48,851 nucleotides of DNA from Flavobacterium quisquiliarum (GCF_019308285.1 NZ_WWEM01000023.1:1-48851); one strand, 5' to 3'. Shown: positions 35,763-45,968, counted from the first letter of the stretch. A program made the numbers and translations. Notes: generated by a model not told the origin, from the letters alone.

Positions 35763-36149
35763 AGCTTTTAAATTTATAGTGCGGCAGGTAAAAATAGATC
35801 TGAAAGCCGCAGTGGTTAAAAAAACTTAGGTCTTAGACTATTGAAAATAGAATTACATTTTTTGGTGGTAACTGTAAAGATAATTCTTTTTTTCTAAAAG
35901 AAAAAACTTTCAAAAAAAGATGATTCCTGTGGGCTGAAATGCCTGTTTGGAAAAATCCAAATATGCTGGCGGCGGCGGTTTAAAAAAATCCAAAATAAAG
36001 ACCTGCCGTAAATTCTGAATAAAGTCTTTCTGCTTAATTGCAGCATAATCCAGACCGCCCGTAAAATCAGTATTTTGATTTTTTGTTATTATTTAGAACA
36101 TAATATTTTTAAAAATTGTTATCATCTGTGCTAATTTTGACAGGTATAA
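35763..36149. other. Divergent intergenic region before the dinB-dnaE2-alkB operon
   Basis: About 390 bases between the response regulator and the dinB-like gene. A TAATTTTG element at 36132-36139 fits the -7 consensus for the plus strand. No LexA-type palindrome was recognised by eye. No gene is seen. Confidence 0.4.
36132..36139 (+). promoter_or_regulatory. Possible -7 element of the dinB-dnaE2-alkB operon
   Basis: TAATTTTG matches TAnnTTTG. It lies only 10 bases before ATG 36150 and 22 before ATG 36162, so if it is used, the second ATG is the more likely start. A TTG at 36116-36118 is too close to be a standard -33. Confidence 0.3.
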
Positions 36150-37343
36150 ATGATAAAGATTATGAACCGGGCTATTGTACACATTGACATGAACACCTTT
36201 TTCGTCTCCTGCGAAAGGCTTACTAATTCAGAGCTTACTGGGATTCCGCTGATTATCGGCGGGGGCGAGCGGGGCGTTGTGGCTTCCTGCTCCTATGAGG
36301 CGCGCCGTTTCGGGGTGCGTTCGGCAATGCCCATCCAGATGGCGCTCAGGTTATGTCCGCAGGCCAAGGTTATGAAAGGCGATATGGAACTCTATTCAAG
36401 GCTCTCCCATGACGTTACCGAAATCATTCAGGAGAAAGCCCCTGTGGTGGAAAAGGCCTCTATTGATGAATTTTATCTTGACATCACCGGAATGGACAGA
36501 TTCTACGGAAGCTACAAGTGGACCGATGAGCTGGCGCAGCGCATCACAAAGGAAACCGGCCTTCCCCTCACCTTTGCCCTTTCCATCAATAAAACGGTAT
36601 CGAAGATCGGAACAGGTGAAGGAAAACAGAAACAGAACCTGGAGATCCCGGAGCATCTGGTGCAGTCTTTTTTAAACCCGCTCTCAGTGCGGAAAATACC
36701 GATGGTGGGCGATAAAACCTTCCAGCTCTTATCCCGAATCGGCATACGTACCATTAAGACCCTTTCTGAAATGCCAGCCGAAGCGCTCCAGCGCATGATC
36801 GGCCAGAACGGCATTGAACTCTGGAAAAAAGCCAATGGCATTGACAACAACCCCGTGGAACCGTATACCGAAAGAAAGTCGATTTCCACCGAGCATACTT
36901 TTTCACAGGATACCATCGACATGGATAAACTGGGAAGGGTTATCCTTGGTATGGTCGAGAAGCTTTCGTATCAGCTGCGCTCCGAGCAGTGGCTCACCTC
37001 AACGGTTACGGTCAAGATCCGGTATGCCAACTTTGATACAGAAACAAAGCAGTGCAGGGTGCAGTATACCTCAGCAGATCATATCCTGACCCAGACCGCA
37101 ATGGATCTTTTTGGCAGGCTCTACCAGCGCCGGATGCGCCTGCGCTTGATTGGGGTGCGTTTCAGCGGACTGGTGCGGGGAACCTATCAGATCGACCTGT
37201 TTAACGATACCCAGGAAATGCTGGCGCTCTACCAGGCTATGGACCGGATGAAAAACCGTTACGGTTTTGATGCGGTGATGCGCTGCGCCGGTGCTTCCTT
37301 TAAGCCCAATACCAAAGACGAAATCTTAAAACGTAAAAAATAA
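36150..37343 (+). CDS. dinB: Y-family DNA polymerase (DinB/ImuB-like)
   Basis: This 397-residue polymerase has the Y-family active site: the first metal ligand in IVHIDMNTFFVSCERL and the paired acids in KASIDEFYLDITG (near residue 106), so it should be catalytically active. This separates it from true ImuB, where these residues are lost. The finger and little-finger regions are present, and the length is that of Pol IV. It performs error-prone bypass of lesions. It is followed after three bases by dnaE2 and then alkB, so the three form an operon. A diverged copy of its last 60 codons lies at 19912. Start could be ATG 36150 or 36162. Confidence 0.92.
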   Translation: MIKIMNRAIVHIDMNTFFVSCERLTNSELTGIPLIIGGGERGVVASCSYEARRFGVRSAMPIQMALRLCPQAKVMKGDMELYSRLSHDVTEIIQEKAPVVEKASIDEFYLDITGMDRFYGSYKWTDELAQRITKETGLPLTFALSINKTVSKIGTGEGKQKQNLEIPEHLVQSFLNPLSVRKIPMVGDKTFQLLSRIGIRTIKTLSEMPAEALQRMIGQNGIELWKKANGIDNNPVEPYTERKSISTEHTFSQDTIDMDKLGRVILGMVEKLSYQLRSEQWLTSTVTVKIRYANFDTETKQCRVQYTSADHILTQTAMDLFGRLYQRRMRLRLIGVRFSGLVRGTYQIDLFNDTQEMLALYQAMDRMKNRYGFDAVMRCAGASFKPNTKDEILKRKK

Positions 37344-37346
37344 ATC

Positions 37347-40300
37347 ATGTATCTCAACTGCCACTGCTTCCACTCCCTGCGTTATGGCACCATACCGCTC
37401 GAAGATCTGATATCCAAGGCAGCCGCCTTGGGTGTCAGGGCTATGGCACTCACTGATATTAATACCGTAACAGGGATTTATGACTTTGTAAAGGGATGCC
37501 GGGCTGTGAATATAAAGCCTATTGTCGGAATAGAATTCCGCTCAGAGAATCAGCTGCGCTATATCGGGCTGGCAAAAAATGCGGCGGGCCTTGCTGAGAT
37601 GAACCGCTTTCTGACCCGGCATAATTTTGAAAATGCCCCGCTTCCTTTGTCCGCTCCGGACTTTGAAAATGTTTTTGTGGTTTATCCTCTGGAGAATGTG
37701 CCCGCAGTTTTAAAAGAACATGAGTTTATCGGGATTCGTCCTGAACAGACCCCTGTACTGATTCTCAGTGACTGGAAGAACCAAATAGACAAGATGGTCG
37801 TGCTCCAGCCAGTTACCTTCCGCACCAAAACGGAATACAAGCTGCATAAAATACTGCGGGCCGTTGACCTGAATGTAATTCTTTCACGACTCGGCAATAC
37901 CGATTACTGCAGGAAGACAGAAGTAATGGTGGATCTGGGCAGGATCCTGAAATGTTATGAAGGATACCCGCAGATCATTTCCAATACGGAAAAAATAATA
38001 GCGGACTGCCATTTTGAATTTGATTTCAAAACGCCGAAAAACAAGAAATACTACACCAATAACAAAAAGGACGACTTGCAGCTGCTCAGCACCCTCGCCC
38101 AGCAGGGGCTCGAATGGCGTTATGGGCAGCATAATGCAGAGGCAAAATCAAGGATGTTCCGCGAGCTTAAGGTAATAGACCAGCTGGAATTCAGCGGCTA
38201 TTTTTTAATTACCTGGGATATCATCCGTTTCAGCAATTCTCAGGGGTTTCTGCATATTGGGCGAGGCAGCGGTGCCAACAGCATCATCGCCTACTGTCTC
38301 GGAATTACCGATATATGTCCTTTGGAACTGGATCTGTATTTTGAGCGTTTTTTGAACCTGAACCGCAAAAGTCCTCCCGATTTTGACATTGACTGGAGCT
38401 GGAAGGAACGTGACATAATTCTGGAATACATTTTCTCCCGTTACGGATATGACCATGTGGCATTCTGCGGCACCAATGTAGAATTCAAATATCGTTCTAT
38501 ATTCCGTGAAGTAGGCAAGGTTTTCGGGCTTCCAAAAGAAGAACTCGATGCGCTTGCCAAAAACCCGATGACCCTGCACCCTGCAAATGAAGTGGTCCGT
38601 GAAGTACAGCAGTACGGCATGATGCTGGAGAAATACCCCAACCAGAGAAGCATGCATTCCTGCGGCATCCTGATTTCCGAAGAGCCCATCACCAACTATT
38701 CCGTACTGGAAATGCCTCCCAAGGGCTTTCCCATAGTGCTTTTTGACATGCATACCGCCGAAGATATCGGGCTTGAAAAGTTTGATATCCTGAGCCAGCG
38801 CGGGATCGGCCATATTGATGACAGCGTAAAACTGATTGAGAAAAATCGCGGCATAAGGCTCAATATTCGTGACACCACGATTTCAAAAGATGAAGCCAGC
38901 TGCAACAGCTTTCTTGCAATGGGAAAAACCATAGGCTGCTTTTATATCGAGAGCCCTGCCATGAGAGGGCTGCTGCGGCGTCTGAAATGTGACAATTATA
39001 AAACCCTTGTGGCGGCCTCCTCCATCATACGCCCGGGGGTCGCGCAATCGGGAATGATGAAGGAATATATCTTCAGGCACAATCATCCCGACAGGTTTGA
39101 ATACTTCCATCCAGTGTTCGAGCAGCAGCTCGGGGAAACCTACGGCATTATGGTATATCAGGAAGATGTCATTAAAATTGCCCTGCATTACGGCGGGCTT
39201 CCTGCAGCCGACGGGGATATTCTGCGCCGTGCCATGTCTGGAAAAGGACGCTCCAAAGCCGCATTGCAGAAAGTAAAAGACAATTTTTTTGCATCCTGCG
39301 CGGCCCAGGGGCACCCCTTGGCGCTCAGCCAGGAAATATACCGCCAGATCGAGTCCTTTGCAGGCTATTCGTTCTGCAAGGCACACTCAGCCTCCTATGC
39401 CGTGGAAAGCTACCAGAGCCTGTATCTGAAAGTGCATTATCCAATCGAATTTATGGTGGCGGTAATCAACAATCAGGGCGGTTTCTACCGCACCGAAGTG
39501 TATGTCCACGAAGCAAAGATGTCAGGGGCGGCAGTGCACAATCCCTGCGTGAACAAAAGCCAGTTGGAAACCACTTTGTATGGTTCTGATGTCTATCTGG
39601 GGTTCATGCACCTGCAGAGCCTTGAATCCAAAACAGCTGTTTTGATCCAGCAGGAACGGGAAAAAAACGGGCTTTACAAATCATTGGAAGATTTTATCAA
39701 CCGCATACCCATTGGAATTGAAGCCATACAGATTCTGATTTTCATCGGCGCATTCCGGTTCACCGGGAAAACAAAAAACCAGCTGCTGGTCATTGCCCGT
39801 CTAATTCTGGTAAACTTCAATCCCGAGAACCGCGCACCAATGCTGCTTCAGGAGCCTGTAAAGGAATTTGTTCTTCCCCAGCTGGAACGTTCTGCTTTTG
39901 AAGATGCCTTTGATGAGATTGAACTGCTGGGCTTTCCGGTCTCCTGTTCCCCTTTTGATCTGCTTCAGACTCCTTTCAGGGGCAGTGTCATGGCAAAAGA
40001 CCTTTTGGACCATCATAAAAAACAGGTCCGAATGCTGGCTTATCTGATCTCCCGCAAGCATGTGCCCACAAAGATGGGCGCTATGTATTTCGGCACCTGG
40101 ATAGATGCTGAAGGGCAGCTTTTTGATACGGCGCATTTTACCGACAGCCTGGCCATGTATCCTTTTCAGGGAGGAGGATGCTACCTGCTGCTGGGCAGTG
40201 TGGAAGTGGATTACCATTTCCCCACCATAACGGTTACCAAGATGGCTAAAATGCCCTTTATACCAGATCCGCGCTATGAACAGGAGAACGACTGGAAATA

Positions 40301-40403
40301 CAGGGCGCAGCAGAGAATACGCGAAGATGTGAGCATGACCCATCGCGCTCCCTATCCGCAGGAACATGAAATCAATATTCCAAGGCTAAAAATGAGCAAT
40401 TAA
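37347..40403 (+). CDS. dnaE2: Error-prone DNA polymerase III alpha subunit DnaE2
   Basis: A 1018-residue C-family polymerase. The N-terminal PHP domain is at residues 1-200 (NCHCFHSLRYG, ALTDINTVTG). The catalytic aspartates are in SPPDFDIDWSW near residues 342-350, a third acid is expected further on, and a helix-hairpin-helix region follows about residue 760. The length is that of DnaE2 rather than the replicative DnaE. It works with a Y-family partner in damage-induced mutagenesis; here the partner is the DinB-like gene three bases upstream. The first 20 codons are duplicated in diverged form at 20098-20157. GC content is visibly higher than in the defence genes. Confidence 0.93.
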   Translation: MYLNCHCFHSLRYGTIPLEDLISKAAALGVRAMALTDINTVTGIYDFVKGCRAVNIKPIVGIEFRSENQLRYIGLAKNAAGLAEMNRFLTRHNFENAPLPLSAPDFENVFVVYPLENVPAVLKEHEFIGIRPEQTPVLILSDWKNQIDKMVVLQPVTFRTKTEYKLHKILRAVDLNVILSRLGNTDYCRKTEVMVDLGRILKCYEGYPQIISNTEKIIADCHFEFDFKTPKNKKYYTNNKKDDLQLLSTLAQQGLEWRYGQHNAEAKSRMFRELKVIDQLEFSGYFLITWDIIRFSNSQGFLHIGRGSGANSIIAYCLGITDICPLELDLYFERFLNLNRKSPPDFDIDWSWKERDIILEYIFSRYGYDHVAFCGTNVEFKYRSIFREVGKVFGLPKEELDALAKNPMTLHPANEVVREVQQYGMMLEKYPNQRSMHSCGILISEEPITNYSVLEMPPKGFPIVLFDMHTAEDIGLEKFDILSQRGIGHIDDSVKLIEKNRGIRLNIRDTTISKDEASCNSFLAMGKTIGCFYIESPAMRGLLRRLKCDNYKTLVAASSIIRPGVAQSGMMKEYIFRHNHPDRFEYFHPVFEQQLGETYGIMVYQEDVIKIALHYGGLPAADGDILRRAMSGKGRSKAALQKVKDNFFASCAAQGHPLALSQEIYRQIESFAGYSFCKAHSASYAVESYQSLYLKVHYPIEFMVAVINNQGGFYRTEVYVHEAKMSGAAVHNPCVNKSQLETTLYGSDVYLGFMHLQSLESKTAVLIQQEREKNGLYKSLEDFINRIPIGIEAIQILIFIGAFRFTGKTKNQLLVIARLILVNFNPENRAPMLLQEPVKEFVLPQLERSAFEDAFDEIELLGFPVSCSPFDLLQTPFRGSVMAKDLLDHHKKQVRMLAYLISRKHVPTKMGAMYFGTWIDAEGQLFDTAHFTDSLAMYPFQGGGCYLLLGSVEVDYHFPTITVTKMAKMPFIPDPRYEQENDWKYRAQQRIREDVSMTHRAPYPQEHEINIPRLKMSN

Positions 40404-40464
40404 CAGGCTTCTTCGGCTTTAGGCTTTAAGCCTGCACTGAGTATGAACTAAAAAAATAAAGAAA

Positions 40465-41085
40465 ATGATGCTTTTTGATGACACCGAAATTTTTTCATCA
40501 GGTAACGGCGGCAGGAGAATATTTGACGTCCCTGATGCCGACCTGCTGCTGATTGATAATTTCTTCAGCAAAACCGAATCCGATCATTATTACAATGTTT
40601 TATACCACGGCACACCGTGGAGGGAATATGAAATGCCCATGTATGACAAAGTGGTGACGGCTCCCCGCATGATCTCGTGGTACGGGGACAGCAGCAGGCC
40701 TGAACGTAAATCAAATCCGGATTGGCCTTTGGAACTGCTCCAGATCAGGGAGCGCGTGGAAAAGGAAACCCGCATAAACTTTAACGGCGTACTGCTCAAT
40801 TTGTACAGAAATGGCACCGATGGTGTGGGATGGCACAGCGACAAGACCTCATCGAGCAATAAGAATATGAACATCGCTTCTGTGACTTTCGGAGAAACGC
40901 GTCTGTTCCGACTGCGTCATAAAGTGCTCAAAAATATGGCGCCAATCGAAATTCCACTGCACCACGGAACCTTTCTTCTCATGGCAGGCAGCACCAATAC
41001 CTACTGGGAGCATCAGGTGCCTAAGACGGCCCGTCCCGTACTGCCCAGAATCAACCTTACCTTTCGTCAGGTCAGGGAAATATAA
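40465..41085 (+). CDS. alkB: AlkB-family 2-oxoglutarate/Fe(II) dioxygenase
   Basis: A 206-residue DNA repair enzyme that removes alkyl groups such as 1-methyladenine and 3-methylcytosine. The Fe ligands are visible as His-x-Asp in GWHSDKT and the distal His in YWEHQVPKT; the 2-oxoglutarate-binding Arg pair is in RPVLPRINLTFR. The nucleotide-recognition lid lies around NLYRNGTDGVG. It is 61 bases after dnaE2 on the same strand, so damage bypass and direct reversal are probably co-expressed. All catalytic residues are present. It resembles the AlkB2/3-like short bacterial group. Confidence 0.93.
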   Translation: MMLFDDTEIFSSGNGGRRIFDVPDADLLLIDNFFSKTESDHYYNVLYHGTPWREYEMPMYDKVVTAPRMISWYGDSSRPERKSNPDWPLELLQIRERVEKETRINFNGVLLNLYRNGTDGVGWHSDKTSSSNKNMNIASVTFGETRLFRLRHKVLKNMAPIEIPLHHGTFLLMAGSTNTYWEHQVPKTARPVLPRINLTFRQVREI

Positions 41086-41208
41086 AATAACGACTCCTTT
41101 CTAACCGACTGAAAACCATAGCAATCCTATAATAATAGGGGATTAAAATATAACAGCTTTATTTTTCTGTCATGTTAACTTTGGAATTCACTATTAAATT
41201 TAAAAATC

Positions 41209-41526
41209 ATGGAAAATCTACATAATAACGGACAAGAGCAGAACGCTCATATTGATATTTCACAGCAGGCTGAAATCCAGCAGTGGGCTGAAAAGTTAAA
41301 TGTCCCTGAGGAGATACTAAAAGATGCCGTAAGGGCAGCAGGCACTACTGTGGAAGAAGTAGCCGAGCACTTGAATGATAATTCTCCTTCCAGAGAAAGC
41401 GCTTCTGAAACGGTCCGTTTGAAAGACGGTCCCTGGCATGATGAAAAGGAGAATGACGAACATTACAATCCAGAAGGAAAAAGCATTGAAGAGGCAACAG
41501 ACCCTTCAAAACTATCACAGCTTTAA
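41209..41526 (+). CDS. DUF3606 domain protein
   Basis: A 105-residue protein. Residues 15-60 (DISQQAEIQQWAEKLNVPE followed by EILKDAVRAAGTTVEEVAEHL) fit the DUF3606 family, a short three-helix domain of unknown role found in soil and water bacteria. The C-terminal 45 residues are acidic and probably disordered (WHDEKENDEHYNPEG). It has a terminator at 41599-41656 and thus its own transcript. It resembles the acidic stress proteins in the 20-22 kb region in general character. Confidence 0.75.
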   Translation: MENLHNNGQEQNAHIDISQQAEIQQWAEKLNVPEEILKDAVRAAGTTVEEVAEHLNDNSPSRESASETVRLKDGPWHDEKENDEHYNPEGKSIEEATDPSKLSQL

Positions 41527-41598
41527 GTTTCGAAAAACCTATTTATCATTCATAGTAATAACTGCTTTATAAAAAGTAAAAACGAAAATAGGTAAAAG

Positions 41599-41656
41599 AA
41601 TCCTGAAGGGCATTTTTTTGATTAAGCAGTCAAATGATGCTCTTCAGGATTTTATT
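41599..41656 (+). terminator. Intrinsic terminator after the DUF3606 gene
   Basis: aatcctgaagggcat (41599-41613) pairs with atgctcttcaggatt (41637-41651 region; one mismatch) and runs into T-rich sequence. The loop is about 22 bases. Confidence 0.75.
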
Positions 41657-41818
41657 TTAAGATAAATGCTTTCTAATTAACCGATAGGTAATCATCCTGA
41701 ATATAACAATTGCTTCTTACCCTTCTTTTGAGTTAATTCCATAAATTTGTGCTGCAGACTCTTTGATCTGCCCCTCTGCTTTAAAAATAAATAGAGATCA
41801 AAAACATTCCGTTTAAAA

Positions 41819-44137
41819 ATGAACGATCCGATTCTAGAAAACCTTAATCCCAGCCAGCTCCAAGCCGTGAAAACCACAGAAGGTTACGTGCGCGTTATTG
41901 CAGGAGCCGGCTCAGGAAAAACAAAGGCCCTTACCTCCCGCTTTGCCTATATCGTGGACAGGCTGGGAATCAATTCCTCCAATATCCTCTGCGTGACCTT
42001 TACCAATAAAGCGGCGCAGGAAATGAAAAGGCGCGTCAAGGCGCTTATTGGCGATCTTTTTGATGTCAGCTTCATCACAACCTATCACGGTTTCTGCGTA
42101 CGGTTTCTGCGTGAGGAAATCAACAAAATCCATTACCCGAAAAATTTTATCATACTGGATGCCGAAGACCAGAAAACCATTTTAAGGGAGGTGTTCAACG
42201 AACTGGACATCAATTCGAAAAACCTCACTTTCAAACAGGTGCTCCGTTTTATTTCCAAGCAGAAGAGCACCTCTGATTACCTCGGTTACATGCTCGAGAA
42301 TAAAAGCTTTGAGCCCGATGAAAAGGAATCGCTCTCCAGCCGCGTGTATCAGAAATACCTCGACAAGCAGAAGCGCAATTATGCGCTGGATTTTGATGAC
42401 CTGATCCATTTTACGGCTTTCATACTCGACAGCAATCCTGATGTGCTTTTCAAATGGCAGCAAATGCTGCATTACATACAGGTCGATGAGGCGCAGGACA
42501 GCTCCGACAGCCAGTTCCATCTGGTGGAAATGCTCTCGCGTGTGCACCAGAACCTGTTTCTGGTAGGGGATCCCGACCAGACGATCTATGAGTGGCGCGG
42601 TGCGAAACCCGAATACCTGGTGGAATTCGACAGGATGTTTCCTGACACGAAAACCATTATCATGAACCAGAACTACCGCTCTACGCCAAACATCCTCAAA
42701 GTGGGCAACCATATTATCAAAAACAACAAGGTAAGGGTGGACAAGGATATGGTCACGGATAATCCCGAGGGGGTTGAAGTGGTGCATTTCCATGGAAAAA
42801 ATGACTTTGAGGAAACCTTCTGGGTGGCTTCCGAAATCAAGGAAATCCTTAAATCGGAAAATGCCGCTTACTCTGATATTACCATTTTATACCGTTCCAA
42901 CCATCTCTCCAGAAATATCGAGCAGGCACTGATCAAAGAAAATATTCCCTACGCCATATTTGGTGGCGTGCGTTTCTTTGAAAGAAAGGAAATCAAAGAT
43001 GTCCTTTCCTTTTTAAGGCTTATCGTGCAGGGCGATAATTTCTCTTTTCTGCGCATGCACAACCACCCTTCCCGCGGGCTGGGGAAAAAGTTCCTCGAAA
43101 GGCTCAGCCTTCTGGCAGGCCAGCAGAACCTGTCCCTGCTTCAGGCCCTGCAGCATAATATCGAGGATAAAGAGCTCAATAAAAAAGGGGCTGTTGATTT
43201 CCTGGCTCTGGTTGAAGAGCTGAAAACAGATGCCCAGACAAATTCCATTTCCGATCTGGTCAAGATCATACTCGATAAAAGCGGACTGTCCGAACTCTAC
43301 CGAAAAGACGGCGATGAGGACAGGCTGGAAAATATAAAAGAGCTGGTAAGCTCCATGCTGCTGCTGGAAAAAGAAAACAACGGCCCTGTAAATATTGCCG
43401 AATACCTGCAGGAAATTGCACTCTATACCGATCTGGACAAAGACACGGAAAATCAGGATAAGGTTCGTCTGATGACCATCCACATCTCCAAAGGCCTTGA
43501 ATTTCCCTATGTGTTTCTCTGCGGTTTTACCGAAGGGGTGCTGCCAAGCGCCCTTTCCATAAAAGAAAGAAGAAAACGGGCTATCGAGGAGGAAAGAAGA
43601 CTGATGTACGTTGCCGTTACCAGAGCCGAGAAAAGGTTTTATATGACCGATTCGGAAGGCTTTAATTTCACCACAGGGCTCAACAAATACCCGTCAAGGT
43701 TCCTCTTTGAAATCAAGGAAGAATTTTATGTGCGTAAAGGAAAACTGTCAGCAGAAATCCTCCAGGCGGCACAGTCATCGGCAGCGGCCTCAAAAAACAG
43801 TGAAGATACCGAGTTCATTGAAGGGGACCTTGTAATGCATCCTGTCTGGAACAAAGGGAAAGTGCTTGCTGTGGACAGGGAGAAAAACCAGTACACGGTG
43901 CATTTTTTTGAAATGGGAAAAGAGAAACCCATTGACTTTTCGTTTCGTTTCCTAACTGCCGGATCAGATGCTGAACCTGAGAGTTCTTCCCCTGCCGAAC
44001 TTTTGAATATCCAGGAAAACTTAAAAAATGCGCCGGATCCCTTTGCAGACCAGGAGCAGCAGAACGGCTTTGCTGACAATGAAGATAGCCGTATTTTTAA
44101 TGATAAAAATACAGACAGTGAAAAGGAAGAATGGTAA
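41819..44137 (+). CDS. UvrD/Rep-family DNA helicase
   Basis: A 772-residue superfamily 1A helicase. Motif I is GAGSGKT (residues 30-36), II is VDEAQDSS, III is LVGDPDQTIYEWRGA, IV is MNQNYRSTPNIL, V is TIHISKGLEFPYVFL and VI is RLMYVAVTRAEKRF. The C-terminal tail includes a Tudor-like stretch (EGDLVMHPVWNKGKVLAVD), as in PcrA/UvrD, followed by an acidic end. It unwinds DNA 3' to 5' in repair or in processing of transferred DNA. It is a second-copy type helicase typical of Bacteroidetes elements rather than clearly the housekeeping UvrD. It has a good terminator and is monocistronic. Confidence 0.92.
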   Translation: MNDPILENLNPSQLQAVKTTEGYVRVIAGAGSGKTKALTSRFAYIVDRLGINSSNILCVTFTNKAAQEMKRRVKALIGDLFDVSFITTYHGFCVRFLREEINKIHYPKNFIILDAEDQKTILREVFNELDINSKNLTFKQVLRFISKQKSTSDYLGYMLENKSFEPDEKESLSSRVYQKYLDKQKRNYALDFDDLIHFTAFILDSNPDVLFKWQQMLHYIQVDEAQDSSDSQFHLVEMLSRVHQNLFLVGDPDQTIYEWRGAKPEYLVEFDRMFPDTKTIIMNQNYRSTPNILKVGNHIIKNNKVRVDKDMVTDNPEGVEVVHFHGKNDFEETFWVASEIKEILKSENAAYSDITILYRSNHLSRNIEQALIKENIPYAIFGGVRFFERKEIKDVLSFLRLIVQGDNFSFLRMHNHPSRGLGKKFLERLSLLAGQQNLSLLQALQHNIEDKELNKKGAVDFLALVEELKTDAQTNSISDLVKIILDKSGLSELYRKDGDEDRLENIKELVSSMLLLEKENNGPVNIAEYLQEIALYTDLDKDTENQDKVRLMTIHISKGLEFPYVFLCGFTEGVLPSALSIKERRKRAIEEERRLMYVAVTRAEKRFYMTDSEGFNFTTGLNKYPSRFLFEIKEEFYVRKGKLSAEILQAAQSSAAASKNSEDTEFIEGDLVMHPVWNKGKVLAVDREKNQYTVHFFEMGKEKPIDFSFRFLTAGSDAEPESSSPAELLNIQENLKNAPDPFADQEQQNGFADNEDSRIFNDKNTDSEKEEW

Positions 44138-44193
44138 AAGCCGGCTCATCAGAGCGGTATTGCCGTATCGGTACTTAAATCATTTTTTATACA

Positions 44194-44230
44194 AAAGCCC
44201 ATTGCTGTTTGAAACAATGGGCTTTGTCTT
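44194..44230 (+). terminator. Intrinsic terminator after the helicase gene
   Basis: A perfect 11-bp stem aaagcccattg (44194-44204) with caatgggcttt (44215-44225), 10-base loop, then a T-rich tail. Confidence 0.88.
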
Positions 44231-44347
44231 GTATCGGCGTATAGTAGGCAGTACCTGAAACTTTTTCATAAAAGGCATGCGGTGTTATCGGAATGTAACT
44301 TAAACTATAACGCTGCAAAGCTGTACTTTAGTGTGCAGCATCCTGTT

Positions 44348-44557
44348 TTACTCCTTGCTGTTCTCCATGCCGCTGATGATTTTAGCCACTTCAGTTTCGG
44401 TCGATTTTAGTTTTGCCTGGCAGAACTCTATCAGTTCAGATGCCCTTTTTACTTTGGCAGCCAGTTCATCCACAGAGATGGTTTCGTCTTCCATCTCTTT
44501 GGCGATCAGGGCCAGCTCTTTGGCTGCAGCCTCATAAGTCAGTGTGTTTTCCATCAT
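44348..44557 (-). CDS. xseB: Exodeoxyribonuclease VII small subunit XseB
   Basis: A 69-residue helical protein matching XseB: LTYEAAAKELALIAKEMEDE then ISVDELAAKVKRASELIEFCQAKLKSTETEV. This is the two-helix small subunit that binds XseA. The start overlaps the end of xseA by 26 bases, so the two are translationally coupled. The length is usual for the family. Confidence 0.93.
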   Translation of the reverse strand: MMENTLTYEAAAKELALIAKEMEDETISVDELAAKVKRASELIEFCQAKLKSTETEVAKIISGMENSKE

Positions 44558-45968
44558 ATTCTATTTTTTCGTTGACCGTACTTTTCAGTACGGCATCTTT
44601 TGTTACTATTTCAATCTCTTCGCCTTCCTTTATGCTCCCTGCTCCGTTTACAATTTTATTGTTTTTTCGGATCACGGCATATCCTCTGCTGAGCACATTC
44701 TGCGGGGAGAGCAGCTTTATAGTTTTATGGTGGTGCTCCAATTGGAGTCTGCGGCTTCGCAGGTACTGGCTGGTAAAGATCTTCAGGTTCGCTTTTAAAT
44801 GCTGAAGATTGCTGTTTTCCTGCTGGATGATGCTCTGCGGCCTTTGCAGTGTTTTCTGCGCAGCCAGCAGCAGATGCTGCTTTTTTTCTGCCAGCAGGTT
44901 TCGGCTAGCCTGCGAAATATGCTGCTTTTGCAGCATAAGCTCTTCTTTCTTCGCGGCAATCAGTTCCCATGCATTATGGCTGACCAGATTTTTGATCTCG
45001 CTGAGTTCCCTGTAATGCCCTAGGAAAAGCTGCTGGGATTTGATGGCTATGGTCCTTTGCAGCGAGAGTATGTGCTGCTCGAAACTGCGGTTGTGCGCTA
45101 TAATGAACTCCGCCGCCTTGGTGGGGGTTTTGGTATGGGTATGGGCCATCAGGTCTGTAATGCTGACATTTTTCTGGTGTCCGATGCCGGTTATCACAGG
45201 GATCGGGAATTTTGCGACAGCCCTTCCGATATTGTAGTTGTCGAAAATCAGGAAATCAGACTGCGATCCGCCTCCCCTTGCAATGACAACGGCATCATAA
45301 GGAATTCCGGTATTATAGACTTCTATGAGTTTATTTAGGAACAGCTTGGCGTTATTGTCCCCCTGCACAACGGTATGATAGTCATCAATCTGAAAAACAT
45401 AGCCAAAATCATTATGCTGCATCGTATGGCGGAAATCCTCATTCCCGGCGGAACTGCTTGAGGAAATCACCGCAACCCTCTGAATTATCACAGGAAGCTT
45501 CAGACGGCTGTTCAGCGTGGAGTATCCCTCGCCTTCTTTGTGTATGAAATCATTCTCTTTGACAAGCCTTGCAAGGGTAGCATTGCGCTGCTGTTCCAGA
45601 ATGCCGATCATGAAATTGCTGTCGATATCCAGAAGGTTTACCGAGAGACCGTACAGCGGATGGAAATCCACGCTCACCTGAACAAGAACATGAAGGTTGT
45701 TGGTAAAACGCTGTCCGGTGCTGTTTTCAAAATCAAGGATCTTCAGCGCTCCTGCTCCCCAGCTCTTGCCCATTATTTTAGCAGTGATCACACTGCCTTT
45801 CTCTGATTTCTCCACCAGTTCAAAATAATGGATCTTTTTATCGGCCTTGAAGGAATGGTTGGTGATATCAGCCACTACCCAGTACGTCCGTCCCTTAAAG
45901 CGGGAATGGATCGTCTCCTGGATCTGGCCGGTGAGCTGTGAGAGTCTGATATACTGGTCGGGTCCCAT
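44532..45968 (-). CDS. xseA: Exodeoxyribonuclease VII large subunit XseA
   Basis: A 478-residue protein. The N-terminal OB-fold (residues about 10-110, RTYWVVADITNHSFKADKKIHYFELVEK) binds ssDNA. The catalytic domain holds ISSSSSAGNEDF, VIARGGGSQSDFLIFDN and the GIGHQKNVSITDLMAHTHTKTPTKAAEFI segment that marks the family. A long coiled-coil follows (residues 270-400), and the end is a beta-rich tail. With XseB it degrades single-stranded DNA from both ends into short pieces. It lies on the minus strand and is convergent to the helicase gene. The combination with helicase, ssb and relaxase suggests work on transfer or repair ssDNA. Confidence 0.94.
   Translation of the reverse strand: MGPDQYIRLSQLTGQIQETIHSRFKGRTYWVVADITNHSFKADKKIHYFELVEKSEKGSVITAKIMGKSWGAGALKILDFENSTGQRFTNNLHVLVQVSVDFHPLYGLSVNLLDIDSNFMIGILEQQRNATLARLVKENDFIHKEGEGYSTLNSRLKLPVIIQRVAVISSSSSAGNEDFRHTMQHNDFGYVFQIDDYHTVVQGDNNAKLFLNKLIEVYNTGIPYDAVVIARGGGSQSDFLIFDNYNIGRAVAKFPIPVITGIGHQKNVSITDLMAHTHTKTPTKAAEFIIAHNRSFEQHILSLQRTIAIKSQQLFLGHYRELSEIKNLVSHNAWELIAAKKEELMLQKQHISQASRNLLAEKKQHLLLAAQKTLQRPQSIIQQENSNLQHLKANLKIFTSQYLRSRRLQLEHHHKTIKLLSPQNVLSRGYAVIRKNNKIVNGAGSIKEGEEIEIVTKDAVLKSTVNEKIEYDGKHTDL

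Noticed and set aside
40404..40434. Hairpin caggctt/aagcctg between dnaE2 and alkB as a terminator
   Set aside because: Only a 7-bp stem with a long loop and no T-run; alkB follows closely and is probably co-transcribed.
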